Assembly (NCBI GenBank): GCA_034769895.1
Contig: CM068367.1
Location: 705,034,885 to 705,098,884 of the forward strand
Reading direction: 5' to 3'
DNA: 64,000 bases
From: Magicicada septendecula
Taxonomy: Eukaryota; Arthropoda; Insecta; Hemiptera; Cicadidae
A model generated the notes under the pieces. That model was not told the origin of the DNA and ran no database searches. It saw nothing but the letters and a program-made list of their open reading frames with translations. Made by a program: the position numbers and the translations under genes. Positions 37,552 through 50,919 of this stretch are shown piece after piece (the stretch's first letter is position 1; each line of letters begins with the position of its first letter).

Positions 37552-37961
37552 TTTTATCTTATTTCTAACACATTAAAATTTACTTAAAATTGATTTTACT
37601 ACACTATACACTTATTACATAGACAATTTATTTCTTGGTTAAATCATTTGCATTGTTCACAAGAGAATAATTTCTCTTCTAAGGGAAGGACAAAAATTCC
37701 ACACACACTTCAATGTAAAGTCAACGATCAGCTGTTCGCTGGAATGTAGGTCACCCTAGTTTATTTAGTAAACAATGGCAAGGTAGTTGTATTCGGGGGA
37801 CGCGAGGGTTACATTCAAGTATTGTTCTCTATAACAATAGCTAAGGCTATCTTTCTCGACCGGTTTCAACTGGGGAAGCCAGTTGTACCAAGGGGTGAAT
37901 CCGATTCAACGAAACACGCTTTACAAGATACAGGTGTATTACGGTAGTAACAGTCCGAGTT

Positions 37962-38103
37962 TAGTAATTAATTGTCTTACGTTCTACCTTTAATTTTGAA
38001 ATTATTTTTAATTTTTTGCTAACAAAATTAAGTTACGAATTTCTTTACACGTAATTAACCGAGTCTACTTTAGTCAGGAGTTTATATTATTTTTTTTTTT
38101 TTT
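37962..38103. repeat. Variable T homopolymer and AT-rich stretch at unit end (reference, unit 11)
   Basis: After AGGAGTTTATATTA comes a T run that differs between units (12 in unit 1, 13 in unit 3, 14 in unit 2), then ACCGTGACGACAGACATAC. A second variable T run lies about 320 bp into each unit (AACAATTTTT...AATTTAG). These account for much of the length difference between units. No gene seen. Confidence 0.8.
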
Positions 38104-39209
38104 ACCGTGACGACAGACATACACTTACATACTATGCAGGCATATTCAGGAAACTACAGGTCTTGAATTGTCCCAATATAAACCTGTTAAAGACTGAACA
38201 GTTTGACAAGCACTAAAATTCATGTACGTACTTGCATTGGCGTAATACAATGATAGTCGGTATTATTTTGCGTATCTTAAACAAATTACATCATACGCAA
38301 ATTATTACATAATCTAGTACAAAATAAATTCACCTTATGAAAATTACTGTTAACATGAAATACAATAACTGAGTGCATAGATCAGCAGAGAGTTATCTAT
38401 TTTACTACTTAACAATTTTTTTTTTAATTTAGCAGAGTGGCGCATTTTTGTTTGCGTCACGATGCTTACAAACCTTTTATATAAATAAGCAAAGTGGCAC
38501 ATTTTTGTAACGTTCTGGGTTACGTTACAAATCCAGGGAACCCATCATAATTGACGCTAGCCAATTATACAGCCTGCCTACGTTGTAACGAACTGAAATT
38601 AAATTCAACACAAAGAACAATAATATTTACTCTTTTGATTAGAACACAAGGGGAAGGTATTTCACTGATTTATGCACTCACTTCAATCTGTAATAAGATG
38701 ACATCTCTTTATTAACAAATTATATAAATAGATCCCATAACATAAATTATACTGAAATATTAAAAAGGTTTTCTGTAAAACAAGGGATCATATTGATCAT
38801 GTTATTTACCTCGGATCCGAGTCTCGTTATATATAGTAAAGACATCTGAATGATACTATGCTCATCTAGGAGCTTGCATGATTACATAAACCATTTGAAG
38901 AATGGTATTATTTCTTTAAGTGATTATAACATACATTTCAAAATTAACGTTACGACGTATGATTTTCGATACTACAGTTTATATTTCTTAGGTTTTATTT
39001 ATTACTTAAAGAAAATTATAGTCTCTTGAAAAAAGTCTCTTTCATCTATAAAAGTTATGTTTTAAATGTACTTAATTCTCGATAGGCAAGCTATCGAGTC
39101 ACCTCTACAATAAGCTTTGCTGTCCTCGTCCTGGGGTGTGACTCTTGGGAATTCTGGTAGTCGGTGTAGTCATCTGGGTCGAGTCATTGGTGAATATCTT
39201 ATAGCTGTA

Positions 39210-39365
39210 TTAGTGAGGAGATTGATGTAATGCTGCACGAAGTTGGGTTGATCCACGTAGGTCCTGGTCAGCCGTGTATGGGTTGTAGACGTCCGTATAT
39301 ACAATTTGGCAGGTCACATATTCACAGGTAGAGTTGTACTGGAGTTTGCATCTTAAGTAGAGACG
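39210..39365 (-). other. Unassigned protein-like open stretch, 51 codons, no Met (reference, unit 12)
   Basis: On the minus strand a frame without Met stays open over 51 codons before a stop and reads with a protein-like mix, including CKLQYNSTCEYVTC and VYTDVYNPYTADQDLRG. The DNA here is less AT-rich than the rest of the unit. No family recognised. It may be a decayed coding piece or chance in a GC-richer stretch. The same stretch is present in the other units. Confidence 0.2.
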
Positions 39366-39484
39366 TCACCTTGTTTACGAGTTCTTAATTTTTCTTATAT
39401 TACTACATTTCTTGAATAAACCTTTCACTACATTTACTACATCATATACACATATAACGATCACTAGCTCCCCACGTTTTTTGT

Positions 39485-39634
39485 TTAGTGGTAGCTAACC
39501 ATTATTTTAAAGTTTAAATAACTCATTTTTGCAGAGCCCTCGCTTGGAGGTGTGTACTGTCTGAACGCCGCATCGTAACTCTTACCTCGATACGACAGGG
39601 GCATTACAACGAAGCGGAGCGAGTACTCCGCCAT
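39485..39634 (-). other. GC-rich island with a 49-codon minus-strand frame (reference, unit 12)
   Basis: An ATG at 39634 opens a frame of 49 codons whose first part (MAEYSLRFVVMPLSYRGKSY) is encoded by GC-rich DNA: in the conserved 102-bp core GCAGAGCCC...CTCCGCC I count 59 G+C, against a clearly AT-rich surround. It contains a good splice-donor-like site, GAG/GTAAGA, after codon 16, and a hairpin GCGGAG-CGAGTA-CTCCGC at its start. The frame ends differently in some units (63 codons in unit 17, 56767-56958). I recognise no family. It could be promoter-proximal LTR sequence, an upstream short reading frame of the element transcript, or a piece of host exon. Whether it is translated cannot be judged. 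Confidence 0.3.
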
Positions 39635-40526
39635 AATATAGTTCCAACTTTTATTTAAATAGACATTCTTATAGCAAGATGAAACAAATTATTTAGACTT
39701 ATTTAGTTTACAGGGACTATTTTAACTACTACTGGTGCCTTCAAATTATTAATTACTTACATCACGATTTTCAGGTATTTCTAAGTACAGACGGTATTTC
39801 TAAGCACGTTGTGTCCGGAATTAAACAGGTCAACGCATGATGATTTACTAAAGGGTTAGCTGTAATATTATTAACTTTTTCCAATACGATTTTTTTTATT
39901 TCTTGTTTAGTTAGAATTTCTCAATTTAAATCTTATACTTATTCTGAGTTAGATCAGGGGTATTAGGTTTAATTGTGCGATTTAAAAATACATAATTGCT
40001 TTCTCAGTTTTTTTATTATTTTTATCTTTTTTTATTATTAATTAAATCATCACATACTCCGCCGCTTAAAATCGACATTGGGAATTTTAGTAAGGAAAAA
40101 TTCAAAGGTGGGGGACTTGGAGTATGCTTGGTGTTAATGTGTGGAATTTCTCTCCCCCTTTTTCTTTTTCTTTCACATTGTTATTGGTATGTGTTATACA
40201 CATTTATTTCTTCTCTATAATAAAACAATATACATATATATTTTCTTACATACTACTTTTTTCATGATATAAAAATCACACTTAAGATCTACATTTTAGA
40301 ACACAAAACTTTTTATTATGTCTACTACTTAAATCTACTACCGGTTTTTTCTTTGGGTTTTGTTACTCTCTTCATAGAGTAATTTTCTAAATATTTTGTT
40401 ATTTAGAGGTCATTGAGTACTCATTTGCTTATCTTTCGCTGAACAGGATCTCAGGTTGATCAGGCCTCATTTCCAAATTCTACGAATAACACTTAGCATG
40501 GTTACTGAGGTATAAGATAACTTGTC

Positions 40527-40857
40527 TACCTAGTATTACCTTTTCTATTTTTGACGATGCTATTGCCTCTTTTCTTCTTATACAATTTTATCTGCGAAAT
40601 ATGTGTTCTCCGTACATATTCTTGAGTCGCAGGTTCGTACAGGGCTACTGTAACTGGAGTTAAGTACTTCTTGATTTGGAAGGACCACACCATCGGTATG
40701 ATAGTTTAGAGGTGGTCTTATCAATTGCACTACTAGTCGGGTGTGTCTTGTACATTACTATGTCACCGACTTGGTACCTAACTAAATTGTTACTGTTATG
40801 AACGTTTCTCTCGTGGTATTTTCTGGATTTCTCTAGGTTCGCTCTTGTAATCGAGTC
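40527..40857 (-). pseudogene. pol: Pol end remnant, unit 12 (broken)
   Basis: Integrase-tail blocks at the matching place, with the variant shared with unit 11. Confidence 0.55.
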
Positions 40858-41014
40858 CGCTTAGGTTGTTTAACTGCGCGGGTGTATCAAATCCACTTTC
40901 GCGTATTGACTTAAGCAATTCCGCGACTGTTACATTTGCATGGGATAGACCACGCAAAAGAGCTTCATAAGACAGCTCGTCCTTTAATAGTAAATCTGGA
41001 TTAAATTGTGCCAT
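40796..41014 (-). pseudogene. gag: Gag start remnant, unit 12
   Basis: Open over 72 codons. Haplotype Ser24, Leu34. Confidence 0.58.
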
Positions 41015-43991
41015 TTTTATCTTATTTCTAACACATTAAAATTTACTTAAAATTGATTTTACTACACTATACACTTATTACATAGACAATTTATTTCTTG
41101 GTTAAATCATTTGCATTGTTCACAAGAGAATAATTTCTCTTCTAAGGGAAGGACAAAAATTCCACACACACTTCAATGTAAAGTCAACGATCAGCTGTTC
41201 GCTGGAATGTAGGTCACCCTAGTTTATTTAGTAAACAATGGCAAGGTAGTTGTATTCGGGGGACGCGAGGGTTACATTCAAGTATTGTTCTCTATAACAA
41301 TAGCTAAGGCTATCTTTCTCGACCGGTTTCAACTGGGGAAGCCAGTTGTACCAAGGGGTGAATCCGATTCAACGAAACACGCTTTACAAGATACAGGTGT
41401 ATTACGGTAGTAACAGTCCGAGTTTAGTAATTAATTGTCTTACGTTCTACCTTTAATTTTGAAATTATTTTTAATTTTTTGCTAACAAAATTAAGTTACG
41501 AATTTCTTTACACGTAATTAACCGAGTCTACTTTAGTCAGGAGTTTATATTATTTTTTTTTTTTTTACCGTGACGACAGACATACACTTACATACTATGC
41601 AGGCATATTCAGGAAACTACAGGTCTTGAATTGTCCCAATATAAACCTGTTAAAGACTGAACAGTTTGACAAGCACTAAAATTCATGTACGTACTTGCAT
41701 TGGCGTAATACAATGATAGTCGGTATTATTTTGCGTATCTTAAACAAATTACATCATACGCAAATTATTACATAATCTAGTACAAAATAAATTCACCTTA
41801 TGAAAATTACTGTTAACATGAAATACAATAACTGAGTGCATAGATCAGCAGAGAGTTATCTATTTTACTACTTAACAATTTTTTTTTTAATTTAGCAGAG
41901 TGGCGCATTTTTGTTTGCGTCACGATGCTTACAAACCTTTTATATAAATAAGCAAAGTGGCACATTTTTGTAACGTTCTGGGTTACGTTACAAATCCAGG
42001 GAACCCATCATAATTGACGCTAGCCAATTATACAGCCTGCCTACGTTGTAACGAACTGAAATTAAATTCAACACAAAGAACAATAATATTTACTCTTTTG
42101 ATTAGAACACAAGGGGAAGGTATTTCACTGATTTATGCACTCACTTCAATCTGTAATAAGATGACATCTCTTTATTAACAAATTATATAAATAGATCCCA
42201 TAACATAAATTATACTGAAATATTAAAAAGGTTTTCTGTAAAACAAGGGATCATATTGATCATGTTATTTACCTCGGATCCGAGTCTCGTTATATATAGT
42301 AAAGACATCTGAATGATACTATGCTCATCTAGGAGCTTGCATGATTACATAAACCATTTGAAGAATGGTATTATTTCTTTAAGTGATTATAACATACATT
42401 TCAAAATTAACGTTACGACGTATGATTTTCGATACTACAGTTTATATTTCTTAGGTTTTATTTATTACTTAAAGAAAATTATAGTCTCTTGAAAAAAGTC
42501 TCTTTCATCTATAAAAGTTATGTTTTAAATGTACTTAATTCTCGATAGGCAAGCTATCGAGTCACCTCTACAATAAGCTTTGCTGTCCTCGTCCTGGGGT
42601 GTGACTCTTGGGAATTCTGGTAGTCGGTGTAGTCATCTGGGTCGAGTCATTGGTGAATATCTTATAGCTGTATTAGTGAGGAGATTGATGTAATGCTGCA
42701 CGAAGTTGGGTTGATCCACGTAGGTCCTGGTCAGCCGTGTATGGGTTGTAGACGTCAGTATATACAATTTGGCAGGTCACATATTCACAGGTAGAGTTGT
42801 ACTGGAGTTTGCATCTTAAGTAGAGACGTCACCTTGTTTACGAGTTCTTAATTTTTCTTATATTACTACATTTCTTGAATAAACCTTTCACTACATTTAC
42901 TACATCATATACACATATAACGATCACTAGCTCCCCACGTTTTTTGTTTAGTGGTAGCTAACCATTATTTTAAAGTTTAAATAACTCATTTTTGCAGAGC
43001 CCTCGCTTGGAGGTGTGTACTGTCTGAACGCCGCATCGTAACTCTTACCTCGATACGACAGGGGCATTACAACGAAGCGGAGCGAGTACTCCGCCATAAT
43101 ATAGTTCCAACTTTTATTTAAATAGACATTCTTATAGCAAGATGAAACAAATTATTTAGACTTATTTAGTTTACAGGGACTATTTTAACTACTACTGGTG
43201 CCTTCAAATTATTAATTACTTACATCACGATTTTCAGGTATTTCTAAGTTACAGACGGTATTTCTAAGCACGTTGTGTCCGGAATTATACACGTCAACGC
43301 ATGATGATTTACTAAAGGGTTAACTGTAATATTATTAACTTTTTCCAATACGATTTTTTTTATTTCTTGTTTAGTTAGAATTTCTCAATTTAAATCTCAT
43401 ACTTATTCTGAGTTAGATCAGGGGTATTAGGTTTAATTGTGCGATTTAAAAATACATAATTGCTTTCTCAGTTTTTTTATTATTTTTAACTTTTTTTATT
43501 ATTAATTAAATCATCACATACTCCGCCGCTTAAAATCGACATTGGGAATTTTAGTAAGGAAAAATTCAAAGGTGGGGGACTTGGAGTATGCTTGGTGTTA
43601 ATGTGTGGAATTTCTCTCCCCCTTTTTCTTTTTCTTTCACATTGTTATTGGTATGTGTTATACACATTTATTTCTTCTCTATAATAAAACAATATACATT
43701 TATATTTTCTTACATAATACTTTCTTCATGATATAAAATTCACACTTAAGATCTACATTTTAGAACACAAAACTTTTTCTTATGTCTACTACTTAAATCT
43801 ACTACCGGTTTTTTCTTTGGGTTTTTGTTACTCTCTTCATAGAGTAATTTTCTAAATATTTTGTTATTTAGAGGTCATTGAGTACTCATTTGCTTATCTT
43901 TCGCTGAACAGGATCTCAGGTTGATCAAGCCTCATTTCCAAATTCTACGAATAACACTTAGCATGGTTACTGAGGTATAAGATAACTTGTC

Positions 43992-44322
43992 TACCTAGTA
44001 TTACCTTTTCTATTTTTGACGATGCTATTGCCTCTTTTCTTCTTATACAATTTTATCTGTGAAATCTGTGTTCTCCGTACATATTCTTGAGTCGCAGGTT
44101 CGTACAGGGCTACTGTAACTGGAGTTAAGTACTTCTTGATTTGGAAGGACCACATCATCGGTATGATAGTTTAGAGGTGGTCTTATCAATTGCACTACTA
44201 GTCGGGTGTGTCTTGTACATTACTAAGTCACCGACTTGGTACCTAACTAAATTGTTACTGTTATGATCGTTTCTCTCGTGGTATTTTCTGGATTTCTCTA
44301 GGTTCGCTCTTGTAATCGAGTC
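43992..44322 (-). pseudogene. pol: Pol end remnant, unit 13 (broken)
   Basis: Integrase-tail blocks at the matching place. ATCTGTGAAATCTGTG and CCACATCATCGG are shared with unit 14. Confidence 0.55.
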
Positions 44323-44479
44323 CGCTTAGGTTGTTTAACTGCGCGGGTGTATCAAATCCACTTTCGCGTATTGACTTAAGCAATTCCGCGACTGTTACAT
44401 TTGCATGGGATAGACCACGCAAAAGAGCTTCATAAGACAGCTCGTCCTTTAATAGTAAATCTGGATTAAATTGTGCCAT
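44261..44479 (-). pseudogene. gag: Gag start remnant, unit 13
   Basis: Open over 72 codons. Haplotype Ser24, Leu34; flanking bases (TATGATCGTTTC) match units 10 and 14. Confidence 0.58.
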
Positions 44480-47455
44480 TTTTATCTTATTTCTAACACA
44501 TTAAAATTTACTTAAAATTGATTTTACTACACTATACACTTATTACATAGACAATTTATTTCTTGGTTAAATCATTTGCATTGTTCACAAGAGTATAATT
44601 TCTCTTCTAAGGGAAGGACAAAAATTCCACACACACTTCAATGTAAAGTCAACGATCAGCTGTTCGCTGGAATGTAGGTCACCCTAGTTTATTTAGTAAA
44701 CAATGGCAAGGTAGTTGTATGCGTGGGAACGCGAGGGTTACATTCAAGTATTGTTCTCTATAACAATAGCTAAGGCTATCTTTCTCGACCGGTTTCAACT
44801 GGGGAAGCCAGTTGTACCAAGGGGTGAATCCGATTCAACGAAACACGCTTTACAAGATACAGGTGTATTACGGTAGTAACAGTCCGAGTTTAGTAATTAA
44901 TTGTCTTACGTTCTACCTTTAATTTTGAAATTATTTTTAATTTTTTGCTAACAAAATTAAGTTACGAATTTCTTTACACGTAATTAACCGAGTCAACTTT
45001 AGTCAGGAGTTTATATTATTTTTTTTTTTTACCGTGACGACAGACATACACTTACATACTATGCAGGCATATTCAGGAAACTACAGGTCTTGAATTGTCC
45101 CAATATAAACCTGTTAAAGACTGAACAGTTTGACAAGCACTAAAATTCATGTACGTACTTGCATTGGCGTAATACAATGATAGTCGGTATTATTTTGCGT
45201 ATCTTAAACAAATTACATCATACGCAAATTATTACATAATCTAGTACAAAATAAATTCACCTTATGAAAATTACTGTTAACATGAAATACAATAACTGAG
45301 TGCATAGATCAGCAGAGAGTTATCTATTTTACTACTTAACAATTTTTTTTTTAATTTAGCAGAGTGGCGCATTTTTGTTTGCGTCACGATGCTTACAAAC
45401 CTTTTATATAAATAAGCAAAGTGGCACATTTTTGTAACGTTCTGGGTTACGTTACAAATCCAGGGAACCCATCATAATTGACGCTAGCCAATTATACAGC
45501 CTGCCTACGTTGTAACGAACTGAAATTAAATTCAACACAAAGAACAATAATATTTACTCTTTTGATTAGAACACAAGGGGAAGGTATTTCACTGATTTAT
45601 GCACTCACTTCAATCTGTAATAAGATGACATCTCTTTATTAACAAATTATATAAATAGATCCCATAACATAAATTATACTGAAATATTAAAAAGGTTTTC
45701 TGTAAAACAAGGGATCATATTGATCATGTTATTTACCTCGGATCCGAGTCTCGTTATATATAGTAAAGACATCTGAATGATACTATGCTCATCTAGGAGC
45801 TTGCATGATTACATAAACCATTTGAAGAATGGTATTATTTCTTTAAGTGATTATAACATACATTTCAAAATTAACGTTACGACGTATGATTTTCGATACT
45901 ACAGTTTATATTTCTTAGGTTTTATTTATTACTTAAAGAAAATTATAGTCTCTTGAAAAAAGTCTCTTTCATCTATAAAAGTTATGTTTTAAATGTACTT
46001 AATTCTCGATAGGCAAGCTATCGAGTCACCTCTACAATAAGCTTTGCTGTCCTCGTCCTGGGGTGTGACTCTTGGGAATTCTGGTAGTCGGTGTAGTCAT
46101 CTGGGTCGAGTCTCTGGTGAATATCTTATAGCTGTATTAGTGAGGAGATTGATGTAATGCTGCACGAAGTTGGGTTGATCCACGTAGGTCCTGGTCAGCC
46201 GTGTATGGGTTGTAGACGTCCGTATATACAATTTGGCAGGTCACATATTCACAGGTAGAGTTGTACTGGAGTTTGCATCTTAAGTAGAGACGTCACCTTG
46301 TTTACGAGTTCTTAATTTTTCTTATATTACTACATTTCTTGAATAAACCTTTCACTACATTTACTACATCATATACACATATAACGATCACTAGCTCCCC
46401 ACGTTTTTTGTTTAGTGGTAGCTAACCATTATTTTAAAGTTTAAATAACTCATTTTTGCAGAGCCCTCGCTTGGAGGTGTGTACTGTCTGAACGCCGCAT
46501 CGTAACTCTTACCTCGATACGACAGGGGCATTACAACGAAGCGGAGCGAGTACTCCGCCATAATATAGTTCCAAATTTTATTTAAATAGACATTCTTATA
46601 GCAAGATGTAACAAATTATTTAGACTTATTTAGTTTACAGGGACTATTTTAACTACTACTGGTGCCTTCAAATTATTAATTACTTACATCACGATTTTCA
46701 GGTATTTCTAAGTTACAGACGGTATTTCTAAGCACGTTGTGTCCGGAATTATACACGTCAACGCATGATGATTTACTAAAGGGTTAACTGTAATATTATT
46801 AACTTTTTCCAATACGATTTTTTTTATTTCTTGTTTAGTTAGAATTTCTCAATTTAAATCTCATACTTATTCTGAGTTAGATCAGGGGTATTAGGTTTAA
46901 TTGTGCGATTTAAAAATACATAATTGCTTTCTCAGTTTTTTTATTATTTTTAACTTTTTTTATTATTAATTAAATCATCACATACTCCGCCGCTTAAAAT
47001 CGACATTGGGAATTTTAGTAAGGAAAAATTCAAAGGTGGGGGACTTGGAGTATGCTTGGTGTTAATGTGTGGAATTTCTCTCCCCCTTTTTCTTTTTCTT
47101 TCACATTGTTATTGGTATGTGTTATACACATTTATTTCTTCTCTATAATAAAACAATATACATTTATATTTTCTTACATAATACTTTCTTCATGATATAA
47201 AATTCACACTTAAGATCTACATTTTAGAACACAAAACTTTTTCTTATGTCTACTACTTAAATCTACTACCGGTTTTTTCTTTGGGTTTTTGTTACTCTCT
47301 TCATAGAGTAATTTTCTAAATATTTTGTTATTTAGAGGTCATTGAGTACTCATTTGCTTATCTTTCGCTGAACAGGATCTCAGGTTGATCAAGCCTCATT
47401 TCCAAATTCTACGAATAACACTTAGCATGGTTACTGAGGTATAAGATAACTTGTC

Positions 47456-47786
47456 TACCTAGTATTACCTTTTCTATTTTTGACGATGCTATTGCCTCTT
47501 TTCTTCTTATACAATTTTATCTGTGAAATCTGTGTTCTCCGTACATATTCTTGAGTCGCAGGTTCGTACAGGGCTACTGTAACTGGAGTTAAGTACTTCT
47601 TGATTTGGAAGGACCACATCATCGGTATGATAGTTTAGAGGTGGTCTTATCAATTGCACTACTAGTCGGGTGTGTCTTGTACATTACTAAGTCACCGACT
47701 TGGTACCTAACTAAATTGTTACTGTTATGATCGTTTCTCTCGTGGTATTTTCTGGATTTCTCTAGGTTCGCTCTTGTAATCGAGTC
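47456..47786 (-). pseudogene. pol: Pol end remnant, unit 14 (broken)
   Basis: Integrase-tail blocks at the matching place, twin of the unit 13 copy. Confidence 0.55.
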
Positions 47787-47943
47787 CGCTTAGGTTGTTT
47801 AACTGCGCGGGTGTATCAAATCCACTTTCGCGTATTGACTTAAGCAATTCCGCGACTGTTACATTTGCATGGGATAGACCACGCAAAAGAGCTTCATAAG
47901 ACAGCTCGTCCTTTAATAGTAAATCTGGATTAAATTGTGCCAT
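47725..47943 (-). pseudogene. gag: Gag start remnant, unit 14
   Basis: Open over 72 codons. Haplotype Ser24, Leu34; same as unit 13. Confidence 0.58.
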
Positions 47944-50919
47944 TTTTATCTTATTTCTAACACATTAAAATTTACTTAAAATTGATTTTACTACACTATA
48001 CACTTATTACATAGACAATTTATTTCTTGGTTAAATCATTTGCATTGTTCACAAGAGTATAATTTCTCTTCTAAGGGAAGGACAAAAATTCCACACACAC
48101 TTCAATGTAAAGTCAACGATCAGCTGTTCGCTGGAATGTAGGTCACCCTAGTTTATTTAGTAAACAATGGCAAGGTAGTTGTATGCGTGGGAACGCGAGG
48201 GTTACATTCAAGTATTGTTCTCTATAACAATAGCTAAGGCTATCTTTCTCGACCGGTTTCAACTGGGGAAGCCAGTTGTACCAAGGGGTGAATCCGATTC
48301 AACGAAACACGCTTTACAAGATACAGGTGTATTACGGTAGTAACAGTCCGAGTTTAGTAATTAATTGTCTTACGTTCTACCTTTAATTTTGAAATTATTT
48401 TTAATTTTTTGCTAACAAAATTAAGTTACGAATTTCTTTACACGTAATTAACCGAGTCAACTTTAGTCAGGAGTTTATATTATTTTTTTTTTTTACCGTG
48501 ACGACAGACATACACTTACATACTATGCAGGCATATTCAGGAAACTACAGGTCTTGAATTGTCCCAATATAAACCTGTTAAAGACTGAACAGTTTGACAA
48601 GCACTAAAATTCATGTACGTACTTGAATTGGCGTAATACAATGATAGTCCGTATTATTTTGCGTATCTTAAACAAATTACATCATACGCAAATTATTACA
48701 TAATCTAGTACAAAATAAATTCACCTTATGAAAATTACTGTTAACATGAAATACAATAACTGAGTGCATAGATCAGCAGAGAGTTATCTATTTTACTACT
48801 TAACAATTTTTTTTTTAATTTAGCAGAGTGGCGCATTTTTGTTTGCGTCACGATGCTTACAAACCTTTTATATAAATAAGCAAAGTGGCACATTTTTGTA
48901 ACGTTCTGGGTTACGTTACAAATCCAGGGAACCCATCATAATTGACGCTAGCCAATTATACAGCCTGCCTACGTTGTAACGAACTGAAATTAAATTCAAC
49001 ACAAAGAACAATAATATTTACTCTTTTGATTAGAACACAAGGGGAAGGTATTTCACTGATTTATGCACTCACTTCAATCTGTAATAAGATGACATCTCTT
49101 TATTAACAAATTATATAAATAGATCCCATAACATAAATTATACTGAAATATTCAAAAAGGTTTTCTGTAAAACAAGGGATCATATTGATCATGTTATTTA
49201 CCTCGGATCCGAGTCTCGTTATATATAGTAAAGACATATGAATGATACTATGCTCATCTAGGAGCTTGCATGATTACATAAACCATTTGAAGAATGGTAT
49301 TATTTCTTTAAGTGATTATAACTTACATTTCAAAATTAACGTTACGACGTATGATTTTCGATACTACAGTTTATATTTCTTAGGTTTTATTTATTACTTA
49401 AAGAAAATTATAGTCTCTTGAAAAAAGTCTCTTTCATCTATAAAAGTTATGTTTTAAATGTACTTAATTCTCGATAGGCAAGCTATCGAGTCACCTCTAC
49501 AATAAGCTTTGCTGTCCTCGTCCTGGGGTGTGACTCTTGGGAATTCTGGTAGTCGGTGTAGTCATCTGGGTCGAGTCATTGGTGAATATCTTATAGCCGT
49601 ATTAGTGAGGAGATTGATGTAATGCTGCACGAAGTTGGGTTGATCCACGTAGGTCCTGGTCAGCCGTGTATGGGTTGTAGACGTCCGTATATACAATTTG
49701 GCAGGTCACATATTCACAGGTAGAGTTGTACTGGAGTTTGCATCTTAAGTAGAGACGTCACCTTGTTTACGAGTTCTTAATTTTTCTTATATTACTACAT
49801 TTCTTGAATAAACCTTTTACTACATTTACTACATCATATACACATATAACGATCACTAGCTCCCCACGTTTTTTGTTTAGTGGTAGCTAACCATTATTTT
49901 AAAGTTTAAGTAACTCATTTTTGCAGAGCCCTCGCTTGGAGGTGTGTACTGTCTGAACGCCGCATCGTAACTCTTACCTCGATACGACAGGGGCATTACA
50001 ACGAAGCGGAGCGAGTACTCCGCCATAATATAGTTCCAACTTTTATTTAAATAGACATTCTTATAGCAAGATGAAACAAATTATTTAGACTTATTTAGTT
50101 TACAGGGACTATTTTAACTACTACTGGTGCCTTCAAATTATTAATTACTTACATCACGATTTTCAGGTATTTCTAAGTTACAGACGGTATTTCTAAGCAC
50201 GTTGTGTCCGGAATTAAACAGGTCAACGCATGATGATTTACTAAAGGGTTAACTGTAATATTATTAACTTTTTCCAATACGATTTTTTTTATTTCTTGTT
50301 TAGTTAGAATTTCTCAATTTAAATCTTATACTTATTCTGAGTTAGATCAGGGGTATTAGGTTTAATTGTGCGATTTAAAAATACATAATTGCTTTCTCAG
50401 TTTTTTTATTATTTATATCTTTTTTTATTATTAAATAAATCATCACATACTCCGCCGCTTAAAATCGACATTGGGAATTTTAGTAAGGAAAAATTCAAAG
50501 GTGGGGGACTTGGAGTATGCTTGGTGTTAATGTGTGGAATTTCTCTCCCCCTTTTTCTTTTTCTTTCACATTGTTATTGGTATGTGTTATACACATTTAT
50601 TTCTTCTCTATAATAAAACAATATACATATATATTTTCTTACATACTACTTTTTTCATGATATAAAGTTCACACTTAAGATCTACATTTTAGAACACAAA
50701 ACTTTTTATTATGTCTACTACTTAAATCTACTACCGGTTTTTTCTTTGGGTTTTGTTACTCTCTTCATAGAGTAATTTTCTAAATATTTTGTTATTTAGA
50801 GGTCATTGAGTACTCATTTGCTTATCTTTCGCTGAACAGGATCTCAGGTTGATCAGGCCTCATTTCCAAATTCTACGATTAACACTTAGCATGGTTACTG
50901 AGGTATAAGATAACTTGTC

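Larger units (their letters stand above)
34666..38130 (-). repeat. Array unit 11
   Basis: 3,465 bp. Second half markers CTAAGTACAGAC (near 36319), AAACAGGTC, TTTTTATTATG, CTTTGGGTTTTGTTAC and ATTCGGGGGACGCG are shared with unit 12 and, except the first and last, with unit 15. First half has private TTATTTATAG near 35364. Confidence 0.95.
38131..41593 (-). repeat. Array unit 12 (mosaic)
   Basis: 3,463 bp. First half carries ATATTAAAAAGG (near 38756) and CCTTTCACTAC (near 39421), shared with units 13 and 14. Second half carries the unit 11 markers CTAAGTACAGAC, AAACAGGTC and ATTCGGGGGACGCG. The switch lies between about 39,430 and 39,780. Confidence 0.95.
41594..45057 (-). repeat. Array unit 13
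   Basis: 3,464 bp. First half like units 12 and 14. Second half like unit 14 (ATCTGTGAAATC, CCACATCATCG, GAGTATAATTTC) and, less fully, unit 10. Private GACGTCAGTATATA near 42752. Confidence 0.95.
45058..48521 (-). repeat. Array unit 14
   Basis: 3,464 bp. Near-twin of unit 13. It has TCTCTGGTGAATA (near 46112) where unit 13 has TCATTGGTGAATA, and private CCAAATTTTATTT near 46571. Confidence 0.95.

Noticed and set aside
39611-39624. Alternative LTR start at minus-strand TGTAATGCCCC (plus-strand GGGGCATTACA)
   Set aside because: The TG start and following sequence look LTR-like, but no purine tract precedes it, while a clean 28-nt tract lies about 540 bp to the right. Kept only as the main alternative boundary.
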